Below are positions 18,778-30,100 of a stretch of DNA of 64,000 bases, piece after piece. A program made the translations under genes and the position numbers. Origin of the DNA: Edaphobacter sp. (lineage in GTDB: Bacteria; Acidobacteriota; Terriglobia; Terriglobales; Acidobacteriaceae); the NCBI RefSeq assembly GCF_028283685.1, contig NZ_JAPWKF010000006.1, positions 295,729 to 359,728 on the forward strand, read 5' to 3'. How positions within the stretch are numbered: the first letter of the stretch is position 1; every line of letters begins with the position of its first letter. Under the pieces are notes generated by a model. That model worked only from the letters and a program-made list of their open reading frames with translations. It was not told the DNA's origin and ran no database searches.

Positions 18778-19728
18778 ATGCAGACCAGAAAACTTGGACA
18801 CTCCGATATCAGCATCGTGCCAATTGTCTTCGGCGGCAACGTCTTTGGATGGACGATCGACGAGGCGACATCGTTTGCGATTCTCGATGCGTTTGTAGAC
18901 CGTGGCTTCGATTGCATCGATACGGCGGATGTTTACTCGCGCTGGAAGCCGGGCAACCAGGGCGGCGAGTCGGAGACGATCATCGGCAACTGGCTGAAGC
19001 GCTCGGGTAAGCGCGACAAGATTGTGCTGGCCACCAAGGTCGGCATGGATATGGGCGACGGCAAAGAGGGCCTGAAGAAGAAGTACATTCTCGAAGAGGT
19101 GGAGGCTTCGTTGAAGCGCCTGCAGACGGACTTCATCGATCTGTACCAGTCTCACAAGGATGATGAGTCGACGCCGATTGAGGAGACGCTGGAGGCTTAC
19201 GATCAGCTGATCAGGCAGGGCAAGGTGCGCATCATCGGCGCGTCGAACTACAACGGCGCGCGGTTGACGAAGGCGATGGAGACCTCGGAGCAGAAGGGCC
19301 TGCCGGTGTATCAGACGCTGCAGCCGGAGTACAACCTGCACACGCGCGAGGAGTATGAGAGGGATCTCGCTCCGGTTGCGGAGAAGTATGGCATCGGCGT
19401 GATCACGTACTTCTCGCTGGCGTCGGGCTTTCTTACCGGCAAGTACAAGAGCACGGAGGACACGAAGGGCGCGCAGCGCGAGGCCCGCGTGCAGAAGTAC
19501 TTCGACGATCGCGGCATAAAGATCCTGAAGGCGCTGGAAGAGGTTGAGAAGCAGACCGGCGCGAAGCAGGCGTCGATCGCGCTGGCATGGCTGCTGGCGC
19601 AGCCGACGGTGACGGCGCCGATTGTGAGTGCGACGAGCACGAAGCAGCTGGAGTCGCTGTTTGCGGCGGTTGATCTGAAGCTGACGGCGGAGCAGGTGAA
19701 GCTGCTGACGGACGCCAGCGCCTACTGA
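18778..19728 (+). CDS. Aldo/keto reductase (cytoplasmic)
   Basis: A 316-residue NAD(P)H-dependent aldo/keto reductase that reduces aldehydes or ketones to alcohols. The TIM-barrel catalytic tetrad is visible: Asp and Tyr in CIDTADVYSRW, Lys in LATKVG and His in YQSHKDD. The C-terminal nucleotide-binding part PIVSATSTKQLESL is typical. The ATG at 18778 has GCAGAGG seven bases before it. There is no signal peptide, unlike the reductase at 51327. It is transcribed alone after a strong terminator; the substrate is unknown. Confidence 0.9.
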   Translation: MQTRKLGHSDISIVPIVFGGNVFGWTIDEATSFAILDAFVDRGFDCIDTADVYSRWKPGNQGGESETIIGNWLKRSGKRDKIVLATKVGMDMGDGKEGLKKKYILEEVEASLKRLQTDFIDLYQSHKDDESTPIEETLEAYDQLIRQGKVRIIGASNYNGARLTKAMETSEQKGLPVYQTLQPEYNLHTREEYERDLAPVAEKYGIGVITYFSLASGFLTGKYKSTEDTKGAQREARVQKYFDDRGIKILKALEEVEKQTGAKQASIALAWLLAQPTVTAPIVSATSTKQLESLFAAVDLKLTAEQVKLLTDASAY

Positions 19729-19760
19729 GCGTAGCGGAAGGCTTCGTCGCTGGAGTCGTC

Positions 19761-21314
19761 ATGCGGCGAGCAGCTATAGTTGCGTCCATGCCTGGACGAA
19801 CTGTGCTGCTCGCCGCGTTGTGTTTGCTTGCTTCGCCATTGCTGTTTGCTTCGGAGCCGCTGCTTGCTTTGCCGCCATTGCTTGTTTCGCCATTGCCGCG
19901 TGCGCAGCCGTGTGAGTCGCTGACGAAGCTGTCCACGGCGAAGGTTGTGGTCGATGCAGCGAAGCCGGTGGTGGAGGGCGCGTTACCGCAGCCGAACGGT
20001 GGGGCGAAGCTCTCCGCACTGCCGGCCTTCTGTCGCGTCGCGGTGACGCTGAAGCCGACGGCGGACTCCGACATCCATGCGGAGATCTGGCTGCCGACGG
20101 CTGGATGGAATGGCAAGTTGATGGCGGTGGGCAGCGGCGGCTGGGGCGGCTCGATTAATTACAGCAGCATGGCGGAGGCGTTGCGGCGCGGCTATGCCAC
20201 GGCTGCCACCGATGATGGCCACGTGGGCGACAGCGCGAGCTTCGTCGTGGGGCATCCGGAGAAGTTTGTCGACTTTGCGTACAGAGCCGAACATGAGATG
20301 ACGGTGGTTGCGAAGGCGGTGGTGGATGCGTTCTATGGGCGCGCGGCACGCTATTCGTATTGGAACGGCTGCTCGGGCGGAGGGCGCGAGGGGCTGCTGC
20401 AGGCGTATCGCTATCCCGAGGAGTTCGATGGCATCATCGCTGGTGACCCTGCGGACATGCGACGTAATGCGTGGGCGCTGTGGCTCGCGACGAAGACCTT
20501 CAAAGATGCGGTGGACTATATTCCGCCAGCGAAGTACGCGATGATTCATCGCTTCGTGCTGGATGCGTGCGATGCGAACGATGGCGTAAAGGATGGGCTG
20601 ATCGAAGATCCATCGAGCTGCAAGGTAGACTTCGCGAAGCTTGCCTGCAAAGGCGGCGATGCAGCGGACTGCCTGACGCAGCGGCAGGTGAAGACGGCGC
20701 AGACGATCATCAGCCCATTTCGAGATTCGAAGGGGGAGCAGCTCTTTCCTCGTCTGGAGCCGGGGACGGAGATGCGCTGGGCGCGGGTTGCGGGTGGGCC
20801 TGATCCAGCGGAGCTTTTCTGGGATCAGTTTCGCTATGTCGTCTACCAGAATGCGCAGTGGGACTGGCGCAGCTTCGATTTGGATCGCGACCCTGCGAAG
20901 GCGAATGCGGTAAACAGGGATGTCGACGCGCTCGATCCGCATCTTGAGGCATTTGCGAAGCGCGGCGGCAAGCTGCTGCTGTATCACGGCTGGGCGGATC
21001 AGCAGGTGGCTCCGGGATCGACGGTGGAGTTCTACAAGGCGCTGCATGATGTGAACGGCGATTGGGTGCGGCTGTTCATGGCTCCGGGCATGGCGCACTG
21101 CTCAGGTGGTGAAGGGCCGGACAGCTTCGACAAGATCGGCGTGATGGAGGACTGGGTGGAGCGGGGCAAGGTGCCTGCGAGGATCGTTGCGTCGCATCAT
21201 GCTGCGGGGAAGGTGGATCGCACGCGTCCGTTGTGCGCATATCCGCAGGTTGCGAAGTACAAGGGCAGTGGGAGTGTGGATGATGCGGGGAGCTTTGTTT
21301 GTGCGGTGAAGTGA
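19761..21314 (+). CDS. Secreted tannase/feruloyl esterase family hydrolase
   Basis: A 517-residue exported alpha/beta hydrolase. After the signal region (to about residue 45) it shows GWGGSINYSSM, the nucleophile motif CSGGGREG with the Cys before the Ser, and the Asp/His region HGWADQQVAPGST then GMAHCSGG. The Cys next to the Ser and the Cys next to the His form the CS-D-HC disulfide motif characteristic of this family. Members split gallate or ferulate esters, that is plant polyphenol or cell-wall esters. The ATG at 19761 has GGAG five bases upstream. Confidence 0.88.
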   Translation: MRRAAIVASMPGRTVLLAALCLLASPLLFASEPLLALPPLLVSPLPRAQPCESLTKLSTAKVVVDAAKPVVEGALPQPNGGAKLSALPAFCRVAVTLKPTADSDIHAEIWLPTAGWNGKLMAVGSGGWGGSINYSSMAEALRRGYATAATDDGHVGDSASFVVGHPEKFVDFAYRAEHEMTVVAKAVVDAFYGRAARYSYWNGCSGGGREGLLQAYRYPEEFDGIIAGDPADMRRNAWALWLATKTFKDAVDYIPPAKYAMIHRFVLDACDANDGVKDGLIEDPSSCKVDFAKLACKGGDAADCLTQRQVKTAQTIISPFRDSKGEQLFPRLEPGTEMRWARVAGGPDPAELFWDQFRYVVYQNAQWDWRSFDLDRDPAKANAVNRDVDALDPHLEAFAKRGGKLLLYHGWADQQVAPGSTVEFYKALHDVNGDWVRLFMAPGMAHCSGGEGPDSFDKIGVMEDWVERGKVPARIVASHHAAGKVDRTRPLCAYPQVAKYKGSGSVDDAGSFVCAVK

Positions 21315-21340
21315 AGGTCTGTGCGGACGTTTAGATCCGT

Positions 21341-21474
21341 GGGTGCCCCATCTTCGCGGTGGTCTTATCGTCGCTAAAAAGGCGGGTTGTATCCGAAGGC
21401 ACGATGTATTGCCTGCATGTATATCCTGCAAACCCACCTTAGCCGCTACGCAGCGAAGATGGGGCACCCGATTT
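21341..21474. repeat. Dispersed palindromic repeat, copy 1 (complete inverted pair)
   Basis: GGGTGCCCCATCTTCG (21341-21356) and CGAAGATGGGGCACCC (21454-21469) form a perfect 16-base inverted repeat enclosing about 97 bases. The right half (21425-21474, from CCTGCAAACCCACCTTAG onward) occurs again at 39001-39054 with few differences. The element lies between the convergent tannase and aspS genes. Confidence 0.75.
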
Positions 21475-21500
21475 ATCTACTTCGCTGACGGTTGTTAAAT

Positions 21501-21535
21501 AAGAGAAGCAGCGGAGATTGTCCGCTGCTTCTCTT
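21501..21535. terminator. Bidirectional intrinsic terminator
   Basis: AAGAGAAGCAGCGGA and TCCGCTGCTTCTCTT are perfect 15-base complements around a GATTG loop. The outer A and T residues let it act on both the tannase and aspS transcripts. Confidence 0.85.
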
Positions 21536-21559
21536 TACTTGGAAGAGGAAACTGTAGCC

Positions 21560-23386
21560 TTAGCTGCGCGGAGCGATCCTCAGGTGAAGCTCCCGCATCT
21601 GTTGTTCGGTTGCGGGGCTGGGGGCGTCGACCATGAGGTCGATGGCCTTGGCGGTCTTGGGGAAGGCGATGACTTCGCGCAGGCTGGTGGCTCCTGCGAG
21701 GATCATCACGATGCGGTCGATGCCTAGTGCGATGCCGCCGTGCGGAGGCGTGCCGTATTCGAGGGCTTCGAGGAAGAAGCCGAAGCGCTGCTTGGCCTCT
21801 TCGTCGCTCATGCCGAGCGAGCGGAAGATCTCTGCCTGCACGTCCTGGCGATGGATACGGATGGAGCCGGAGCCGAGCTCGGTGCCGTTGAGCACGATGT
21901 CGTAGGCGAGTGCTCGGACGGAGCCCTTGTCATTGAAGAGAGCGCCGGACTTGATGTCGTCCTCATGCGGCGAGGTGAAGGGGTGATGCGCCGCGTTCCA
22001 GGTCTTCGCCTCCTCGTCCCACTCGTACATGGGGAAGTCGGTGACCCAGAGGAATTTGAAGTCTTCGGCGGTGCCGGTCTGGGTGAAGCGGCCGTGCTTG
22101 TCGGCGAACTTCTGCGCGAGCTGCAGGCGCAGCGCGCCGACGCGCTTGTAGATCCACTGACGGTCGAAGTTCCACATCTCGGGCGTGCCGAGTTTAGGAG
22201 TGACGACGACGATGAGGTCTTCGGGCGTGGCTTCGAGCTTCTGCGCGATGAGTGCGGCGAGCGGAGCGAAGGTCTCGCTGGTCTTCAGGCGCTCGGTGTC
22301 GAGCAGGTCGAGGCCGGTCTCGCCGAAGCCGGTGCGGACTTCCGAGAGCAGCTTCTTGCGCTCGGTGCCGGAGAGGCCGCCGGCCTTCGGAATGATGAAG
22401 CCGAGGATGGGCAGCTTCTGCTCGATCTTGAGCGTCTCGCGCAGTGCGGCGTCGAGATCGTCCGACAGCTCGACCATTGCGGGCAGGCGCATGTCGGGCT
22501 TGTCGATGCCGTACCTGCGGATGGCGTCGTCGTAGCTCATCTGCAGGAAGGGACCTGAGGGCAGCGTGATGCCTGCGGTTTTGAAGGCCGCGGAGAGAAA
22601 GCCTTCGACGGTGCGGAAGATCATCTCCTGCTGCGGGAAGGTCATCTCGAGGTCGATCTGGGTGAACTCGGGCTGACGGTCGGCGCGGAGGTCTTCGTCG
22701 CGGAAGCAGCGGGCGATCTGGAAGTAGCGGTCGAAGCCGGAGATCATGAGGATCTGCTTGAAGATCTGCGGCGACTGCGGCAGGGCGTAGAACTCGCCCT
22801 CGTGGACGCGGCTGGGGACGAGATAGTCGCGTGCGCCTTCGGGCGTGGAGCGGGTCATGAACGGCGTCTCGATCTCGAGGAAGCCGTCGTTGGAGAGATA
22901 CTCGCGGATGGCGCGGGCGACGTTGTGGCGCAGCAGGAAGTTCTTCTGCATCTGCTCGCGGCGCAGGTCGAGGTAGCGGTACTTCAGCCGGACCTCTTCG
23001 TTGGCGATGGCGTCTTCGGAGGGCGAGAAGGGAGGCGTCTTGCTCTCGTTGAGCAGGAGCAGCTCTTTGACGACGACCTCGATCTGACCGGTGGCCATGT
23101 TCGGGTTTTCGAGGCCTTCGCCGCGCTTGCGCACGGTGCCTTTGACGGCGACGACGTATTCGGAGCGGGCGGCCTCGGCCTTGTCGTGGGCGGGCCCGGC
23201 GATCTCGATGTCGGAGACGACCTGGGTGATGCCGGTGCGATCGCGGAGATCGAGAAAGATGAGATTGCCGTGGTCGCGGCGGCGGTTGACCCAGCCCATC
23301 AGAACCACGTCCTGGCCGTCCTGCTCCACGCGGAGCTCACCGCACTTATGGGTGCGTTGCAAAGTACCTAAAAAGTCGAGTGTCAC
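21560..23386 (-). CDS. aspS: Aspartyl-tRNA synthetase
   Basis: A 608-residue class IIb synthetase of the bacterial type. An N-terminal OB-fold anticodon domain ([23 protein letters not shown]), the flipping loop QSPQ near residue 200, motif 2 [16 protein letters not shown], an inserted GAD domain (the [16 protein letters not shown] and KFLWVTDFP region) and motif 3 [12 protein letters not shown] are all present and intact. It charges tRNA-Asp; acidobacterial enzymes may be non-discriminating and also charge tRNA-Asn, which cannot be decided here. It starts at GTG (23386). Confidence 0.95.
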   Translation of the reverse strand: MTLDFLGTLQRTHKCGELRVEQDGQDVVLMGWVNRRRDHGNLIFLDLRDRTGITQVVSDIEIAGPAHDKAEAARSEYVVAVKGTVRKRGEGLENPNMATGQIEVVVKELLLLNESKTPPFSPSEDAIANEEVRLKYRYLDLRREQMQKNFLLRHNVARAIREYLSNDGFLEIETPFMTRSTPEGARDYLVPSRVHEGEFYALPQSPQIFKQILMISGFDRYFQIARCFRDEDLRADRQPEFTQIDLEMTFPQQEMIFRTVEGFLSAAFKTAGITLPSGPFLQMSYDDAIRRYGIDKPDMRLPAMVELSDDLDAALRETLKIEQKLPILGFIIPKAGGLSGTERKKLLSEVRTGFGETGLDLLDTERLKTSETFAPLAALIAQKLEATPEDLIVVVTPKLGTPEMWNFDRQWIYKRVGALRLQLAQKFADKHGRFTQTGTAEDFKFLWVTDFPMYEWDEEAKTWNAAHHPFTSPHEDDIKSGALFNDKGSVRALAYDIVLNGTELGSGSIRIHRQDVQAEIFRSLGMSDEEAKQRFGFFLEALEYGTPPHGGIALGIDRIVMILAGATSLREVIAFPKTAKAIDLMVDAPSPATEQQMRELHLRIAPRS

Positions 23387-23525
23387 AATGTCTTCTATTG
23401 TACGAAGAGCGGGGCGGATTGGCTAAACGGCAGGGAATAAGGCTGTTTGGTTAGCCTGGCAGTTGGGTAACAGATTGCCCGGCTGCCGATAACGGTGTTT
23501 CCCGGTATTTGCGGGAGGCTTCGAA

Positions 23526-24686
23526 CTAGGGTGTCGTGGTGCCAGTGACCAGGAAGCGGCGGTTCAGCCAACGGCGCACCGGCTCGTCGTAGAGCTTGAG
23601 ACAGGCATAGGCGATGGCGATGGCGGTAAAGAACAAAGCCGCACCCCATGCCAGGCCCTGCGCCGGAGTGAATTTCCCCTCGGCCACCCAGGCTGTGTAG
23701 ATGTAGATGAGCGCGTAGTGCGTGATGTAGAGCGGGTAGGAGATGGCGCCTGAGAAACGGCACAGGCGCGTGGTCATGCGTCCGCTGACCTGCTCGCCCG
23801 CACCCATGGCCACGATGACCGGGTACAAGAGGATGACGACGAGTGCCTCGTAGAGGCCGTTCTTCCAGCCTGTGGCTGGCGTGCCGAAGCGCGGCAGGAC
23901 GAAAGAGAGGACGAGCGGCAGGCTGCACCAGAGGAAAGCGTTGCGAACGTGGATGCGTATTTGCATCCTTTGCAGGAGCATGCCGGCCAGGAATGGGTAA
24001 AACAGCCGAATAAAGCCGATTTTAAGTTCGAGCGCGTTGAGCGTCCAGCCACCCGTGATGTCGCCGCGCGGCGTGGTGACAAGATAGTGGGTGAGTAAGG
24101 CGGCGGAGAGCGCCGCGAGCACCAGGAGCACGCGATTGGATACCTTGCGCAGGCCGAGCGCATAGGCGATGTTTGCGATGTATTCGAAGATAAGCGACCA
24201 GGCCGCACTGTCGAGCGGATGCATCTCCTGCCAGCCGCGAATGTCCATGGAGATGGGTATCGGAATGAGCGTGCAGCCGATGAGTGCGATGAGAATGAGC
24301 CTGGGCACCGATGTAGCTGCGACAAGTGGAAAGACCCTGGGGCTGGCGCTCTGGTAAAAGAGCAGCGCGCCAAGGAGAGTGCCCATGACGACCATGGGTT
24401 GAAGGCGGATGAGGCGGCGCTTGAAGAAGTCCCACAGCGTCATGCGTCGCTGGCCATTTGCAGGGTGCCAGCGGTCGTCGTACGCGTAGGCGACGACAAA
24501 GCCAGAGAGCATGAAAAAGAAGTCCACTGCGAGGTAGCCATGGTTGACGATCTGCCTGGCGTGATCGCCGCCGTTCCATGCCTCGCACATGTGGAAGATG
24601 ACCACGACCATGGCGGCGACGCCGCGGAGGCCGTCGAGTATTTCGAAATGCTGCTTGGGCTGGATGCGTGTATCTGGCTGACTCAT
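23526..24686 (-). CDS. Acyltransferase family 3 membrane protein (OafA/YrhL type)
   Basis: A 386-residue polytopic protein with about ten hydrophobic spans. The N-terminus has the family signature FEILDGLRGVAAMVVVIFHM with its conserved His, and YLAVDFFFMLSGFVVAYAYDDR. Family members O-acetylate or otherwise acylate sugars of surface polysaccharides. ATG start at 24686. It is transcribed towards aspS, 140 bases away, and follows a PIG-L deacetylase on the same strand; both modify acyl groups on sugars, which may be coincidental. The 173 bases before it show no clear feature. Confidence 0.88.
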   Translation of the reverse strand: MSQPDTRIQPKQHFEILDGLRGVAAMVVVIFHMCEAWNGGDHARQIVNHGYLAVDFFFMLSGFVVAYAYDDRWHPANGQRRMTLWDFFKRRLIRLQPMVVMGTLLGALLFYQSASPRVFPLVAATSVPRLILIALIGCTLIPIPISMDIRGWQEMHPLDSAAWSLIFEYIANIAYALGLRKVSNRVLLVLAALSAALLTHYLVTTPRGDITGGWTLNALELKIGFIRLFYPFLAGMLLQRMQIRIHVRNAFLWCSLPLVLSFVLPRFGTPATGWKNGLYEALVVILLYPVIVAMGAGEQVSGRMTTRLCRFSGAISYPLYITHYALIYIYTAWVAEGKFTPAQGLAWGAALFFTAIAIAYACLKLYDEPVRRWLNRRFLVTGTTTP

Positions 24687-24859
24687 GGCCTGGAAAAACG
24701 ATACACAATCGTTTGCAAAGACGTCTTGCGCTTTGGGCTTAACTACTTATGATCGACCGGCGGTTCCATAATCCAAGGTGAGTCCCTACACGTCGGCTTG
24801 TCGTCAGCTGTTCGCGAGGCAGCTGGTCGTATAAGGTTTCTGCGAATGAAGCAGGACGT

Positions 24860-25792
24860 TTAAATCCGCTCCGCGTGCGCCTTGATATAGCCGTCCAGTG
24901 AGTGGTCGGGGCCGATGTAATGGAACTCCTCGGCGTATTCGAGGCCGTATTTGCTGCCGATGCGCTTGTCGCGCTCGAGGAATGCGGCTTCGATGAAGGC
25001 ATCGTTGGCCGCTTCCTGCGTGCCGGAGAAGGCGGGGATGCGCATGCCCTGCGCGGTGAGCGAGTCGTTGGTGCTGCGGACCATGTTGGTCATCATCGTG
25101 CGGCAGGAGCGGATATAGGCGAGCTTCTGCTTCAGCGTTGGTCCGATGTCGACGACGCGATTGACCATCTGCGGACCGCGGGCGAAGTAATACTTTTCGC
25201 TGACGGCATGCACCTTCAATCCCGCGTCGAACTGCTCGGGAAAGTCGAGGTGGTCGGCTGACATCCAGCAGGCGGCTTCGACGGCCTGCGCGGTGACGTA
25301 GTGATCGGGGTTCTCCTCGTAGTGTCCCCAGGGGTCGTAGCTGAGCACGGTGTCGACCTTGAGAAGGCGGAAGAGGAAGATGAGGCGTACGCGAATCTCC
25401 ATGCGCGAGACGTCGTCGAGGCCGTGGTTGCGGTAGTGCAGGTCGTAGCGCTTCTTGAGACCGGCGACCTCGACGAAGTGCGCGGCGTCCTGCTCGTTGG
25501 CGAGGACGGTCTCGCCGAGGGTGAGGTTGTAGGAGTCCTTCTCATCGTTGCTGACGCGGATGAAGTATCCGGTGTAGCCCTCGTTCAGCAGCTTGGCGAT
25601 GGTGCCGCCCGCGAAGATGGGGCCGTCGTCGAGATGCGGCGTGATGAGCGCGAAGACCTTGCCCTTGCCGGGCTGGTTCGGATTGGCTCGCTCGATGACC
25701 GGCGGCTCGGCTGGGGAGGTCTGCGCACCTGCCTGCGCCGCGCCGGTAAGCCCGGCAGCGGCTGCCATCTTGAAGAACTCTCTGCGTACCAT
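24860..25792 (-). CDS. Tat-exported PIG-L family deacetylase
   Basis: A 310-residue zinc-dependent N-acetylglucosamine-type deacetylase. The metal motif appears as PHLDDGPIFAGG (usual PHPDD) with a downstream partner His in HYEENPDHY. The N-terminus VRREFFKMAAAAGLTGAAQA carries a twin-arginine motif, so it should be exported folded. Family members remove acetyl or acyl groups from amino sugars such as those in lipids or glycans; the exact substrate is unknown. It lies 37 bases after hisS and may be co-transcribed with it. Confidence 0.85.
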   Translation of the reverse strand: MVRREFFKMAAAAGLTGAAQAGAQTSPAEPPVIERANPNQPGKGKVFALITPHLDDGPIFAGGTIAKLLNEGYTGYFIRVSNDEKDSYNLTLGETVLANEQDAAHFVEVAGLKKRYDLHYRNHGLDDVSRMEIRVRLIFLFRLLKVDTVLSYDPWGHYEENPDHYVTAQAVEAACWMSADHLDFPEQFDAGLKVHAVSEKYYFARGPQMVNRVVDIGPTLKQKLAYIRSCRTMMTNMVRSTNDSLTAQGMRIPAFSGTQEAANDAFIEAAFLERDKRIGSKYGLEYAEEFHYIGPDHSLDGYIKAHAERI

Positions 25793-25829
25793 CAGGCCTC
25801 GCTGGTCAAACGGAGTTCGGAGCTCTCGA

Positions 25830-27123
25830 TCAGAGTTTCAGTGCCGCTGCTAAACCCTCACGCGGTATCTTTTCCTGCTCGCCTTTGGCAAAGTTCTTGA
25901 CGGTGAACAGACCGGAGCTGACCTCGTCTTCGCCGACGATGATCATCTTGTTGGCCAGCTTGTCGGCGGTCTCGAAGGAGCGGCGCAGGCGGAAGGCTCC
26001 ATCGCCGACTTCGATCCGCAGACCGGCCTTGCGCAGCTCGTGCGCCAGCTTGAGGGCCGCGGGGTTCTGCGCCACGCCCATGGGTGCGATGAAGGCGTCG
26101 AGCTTGGCAGCCTGCTTCTCTTCGGCCTGCGCCTGCAGCGTCAGGATCAGGCGATCTTCGCCGATGGCGAAGCCGATGCCCGGGGCCTTCGGGCCGCCGA
26201 GCATCTCGGAGAGGCCGTCGTAGCGGCCGCCGCCGAGCAGGGCATTCTGCGTACCCAGACCGCTGCCGTCGGGGCACGGTGAACTCGAAGGTGGTGCGGG
26301 TGTAGTAGTCCAGGCCGCGTACGAGGCGGGGATCGATGACGTAAGGCACGCCGCAGGCCTCAAGCGCATCCTTGACCTGGTTGAAGTGCTCGCGCGAGTC
26401 TTCGCCCAGAAACTCGGCGATCTTGGGCAGGCTGTTGATGATCTCCTGGTCGCCCTCGTCCTTGGAGTCGAGCACGCGCAGGGGATTGGTCTCGGCGCGG
26501 CGCTGGTTGTCCTCGCACATCTTGTGCTTCACCGGGGCGAGCGCATCGCGCAGGGCCCGCGAGTAGCGGGCACGGTCGTCGGCCGAGCCGACGGAGTTCA
26601 GCGCCAGCCGCCATCCTTTGACGCCCAGCTCGTTGAGCAGCGTCGCCAGCATCTCCAGCACCTCGGCGTCGCGCAGAGCGGAGTCCGAACCGGAGAACTG
26701 CGGTCCCAGCACCTCGGCGCCGATCTGCCAGAACTGGCGGTAACGGCCACGCTGAGGACGCTCGCGACGGAACTGCGGCCCGATGTAGAAGAGCTTCTGC
26801 AGGATGCCGCTGTCGTTCAGGTGGTGCTCAATATAGGAACGCACGACCCCGGCGGTGTTCTCGGGGCGCAGCGTGAGGGACTGGCCTTTGTCGCTCTCGG
26901 CGCGGCCACGGTCCTCCCAGGTGTACATCTCCTTGGAGACGATGTCGGTCTCTTCACCCACACCGCGGGCGAAGAGCTCGGTCGCCTCGAAGAGCGGCGT
27001 GCGGATCTCGCCGAAGCCGTAACGGGCAAAGACGCTGCGCGCCGTCGCCTCGACGTGATTCCACAACTCGGTGTCGGGCGGGAGAAGATCCCGTGTCCCT
27101 CGTACTGCCTTGATGATTGCCAT
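25830..27123 (-). pseudogene. hisS: Histidyl-tRNA synthetase, interrupted by a one-base frameshift
   Basis: From ATG 27123 the frame codes GTRDLLPPD, LRPENTAGVVRSYIEHH (motif 2 region), QFRRERPQRGRYRQFWQIGAEVLG and, near residue 275, LVRGLDYYTRTTFEFTVP, all HisRS. The frame then turns to nonsense. The next frame resumes correctly with GTQNALLGGGRYDGL and runs through the C-terminal anticodon domain to 25830. One extra base in the GGGG run at 26271-26274 (plus strand) explains the break: with three G the two parts join as TFEFTVPDGSGLGTQNALL. Total coding capacity is about 430 residues, normal for HisRS. As the gene is normally essential and no other copy is in view, a base-call error is likelier than true loss. 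Confidence 0.85.
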
Positions 27124-27183
27124 TCCACTTATCAGTGTAGCGAAAAGATGGATAGGATTCTCACCCGTTGGAGCTTGGAGCTA

Positions 27184-30100
27184 CTAGATAGGCAGCTTCT
27201 CCAGTTCGCATCTGTCCGGCTTGCAGTTCAGGATGAAACGTAATCTTATTCGGGCTGCTGCCCCGGATGGTTCCCACGCCTGAAAATCCACGCTGCGCAT
27301 CATGTCGATGCCACCGTCGATCTTTGTAGCTGCATCGGGCGTTGCTTGCACATCTAGAATCTTCCCGTTGGATAGTATGAGGTCGTAATCAGCGATTCCT
27401 GCAGCGTGTGCAGGGTTCGGAATGCGGACTCTGCGCGCCATGTAAATCGATTCGTCGAGTTCCTTAGGTAAAAGCCTCAATCCCTTCTTCTCCAGGGCGT
27501 CGCAGCGGCCCTTCAGCTGGCTTGAGGTGTCATTTTCAGTTGAGTGGCCAAGGCTCAGTGCGACCTCGTACGTCTTGTACGCGTCACGCGATTTGCCTTG
27601 TTTTTCCTGTGCCTCTCCGAGATGAAGCCCGATGACGGGCTGAGGGTCATTCCGCCATGCCGCATGAAGATACTTTTCCGCGAGTTCGAATTCGCCTTTC
27701 TGAAAATAGATCCAGCCGAGCGTATCCCATGTGGCAACCAAGAGGTTCGACCTGGAACCCTGCAGCTTCGTATCACCAGACAGCGTCCACTGAGAGGACT
27801 GCGTGGTAAGAATATCGATTGCCTTCAAAGCGCCCTTCTCGGCCATCTCTTTATCGCCGGACGAGGTTGTCAGCTCATAAGCCGTATCGTTCAGGATGAG
27901 AGGATCCGATGAGACATCAAGTAGACCTGTGAGCGTGGCACGGCCCGCATCCTCGTCGCCTGTTTTCAGCTGAGCGAGTCCCAGGCGTGCGATGAGGAGT
28001 GGGCGAGTGTCGTCCTGTGAATCTTTCTTGATGGCCGAGCTAAGTGCCTCTGCGGCAGCCTGGTTTTCGTTGTCATCCATCAGGAGCTGGGCCAGAGCCA
28101 GTACAGGCTTCATCGCCATTGGCTGCAGTTCGATCTGTTTTTTGAGCGTTGCCTTCGCATCTTCATGGTGTTTCAGGCCAAGCTGCATCCGTACCAGCGG
28201 ATCGTAGAGCTCTGGCTGATCGGGGTGAAGCTTCAGCTCCTGCTCCATATCGCGCAAGGAAGATTCATCCTTTCCTTCACGCAGGTCCAGCTGAGAGTAT
28301 GCCGCCCAGAGGCCAATCTGATTGGGATTCTTTGTTCGAACCAGTTCGAGCCGTTCTTTCGCTGACTTCAGATCATTTCGTTGCAATGCGATTTCTGCAG
28401 CTTGCAGCTCGTTTGAATTGTCGTCGCCTGTTGTCGCCTGCTTCGGTTGGGATTCACCAAAACCGGTGAGTTGAACAAAATTTTCTCCGATGCCGATGGA
28501 GTCGTCGTACCACTTCTTGTAGGCTGCCCATTGGGAGGCAGGGACCTCGCGTTGCCGGATCACTAAACGGCGAGTGATCGTGAGGGTATCTCCTTCGATG
28601 AGATAGGTCTTGTTGAAGGTAGCGAAGGCTGTCTCCTGGTGTACGGCGGCGGGCAGGTCGGCTCCCCAGCCGGCCGGCAGCTTGATGACGGAGAGCGCGC
28701 TCTCGACGCGTGGTTCGCCCAGCTGGATGGGGTACTTCTGTGGCGGATTTTTATCGTCAACCGGATTGATGAAGACCACGGGAAACAGTGGCAGGATGCG
28801 GTGATTCTCCCAGTCCCCGGTCTTCTCGCGCGCGTAGTCGTAGGAGAGACGTGCCGGCTCGGCGGTCTGCTCGGGCCGTCCAGCCTCGGTGTGGCTGGTT
28901 GTGCCGCCGAAGCCCATTCCCTGCGAGAGAGTCTGCGAGAGTTCGTCCCACTGGCCGGGCGATATCTGGCGTAGCAGGGTACGCAGCACGACCTCATCGT
29001 CGCCCCGGGTGGTGTATTCCATCTGCGCCGTCATGGTGCCGTCCTTGGACAGCGTTCCTTTGGCTGTGAAGGTGCTGAAGGGAGTGAAGGGAAGCTTCTG
29101 CGGTGTCCTTTCGAGCATCGCTGCTCCGGTATCCGGCACCACCAGTGTCGGCTTGTCCCGTGTGCTGGAGATCAGCATCTCCCATGGAGCGACCTCCGCG
29201 GTCGTGTCGAGCCATACCTGTCGGCCGTTAATCGGGACGGTCGTAATGATGTGGTTGAAAGCGGTGGGCGCAGGTACCTCTTCGTTCAGGCGAATGCCTG
29301 CCCCGATCAGAGAGGCCGAAGGATGCAGGCCCGCTGCCGTCAGCATAGCGGCCAGCAGAGTGTGCTTGTCCTTGCAATCACCGTACTGGTTGCGCAGTAC
29401 CTCCGACGCCGAATGTGGCTGGTAACGGCCGACGCCGAAGGCGACACCGATATAGCGAATCTGCGTGGCCACGTAGCTGTACAGGGTGTGTGCCTTCTCA
29501 TCCTCTGTGGTCTTGCCTGCGATCAGTTCGGCGACCTTCGCCTTGATCTCGGCATCGGGTACAGCGCGGTCGGCTTCGAGGCCGCGATACCAGCCGCCGA
29601 CCTCCTCCCAACTCTTGAAGGTCGTCCACGCAATCGTCGGCAGCTCACCCTTTGGGGCGATCTCCCTATGCTTGAGCTTGCTGTCCTTGCTGGTTGTCGA
29701 CTCCAGCTGCGAGCCGGTCCAGCGATACACCACCTCGTCGCCGGTCTCACTCTTCACTGGCGCGACCGTGGGGCTCCATACCTTGACATACTTCGTCTTC
29801 GGCACATGCAGCTCGATGTTCTGGCTCAGGATGACTGCCCACAGGCCGAAGGTCTCCTGTCCCCAGAACTGCCCCGGCGCGTCGGCGCGCGTGCCGACGA
29901 TGTGCACCTTGTATTCCAGCTTGTCACCCTGGCGCAGGTTGCGGACCGGCACCTGTTTTTCTTTCAGGTCGCTATAGAAAGGAGCCTGTCGCGTGACCTC
30001 GAGCGGCATCTCCTGCGCGTCGGATGCCGGGGTCTCGACGATGCTGCCATCCGGCTTGCGCACGCGGATATAGTCCAGATCGACGTGCTCGCTGTTGCTT

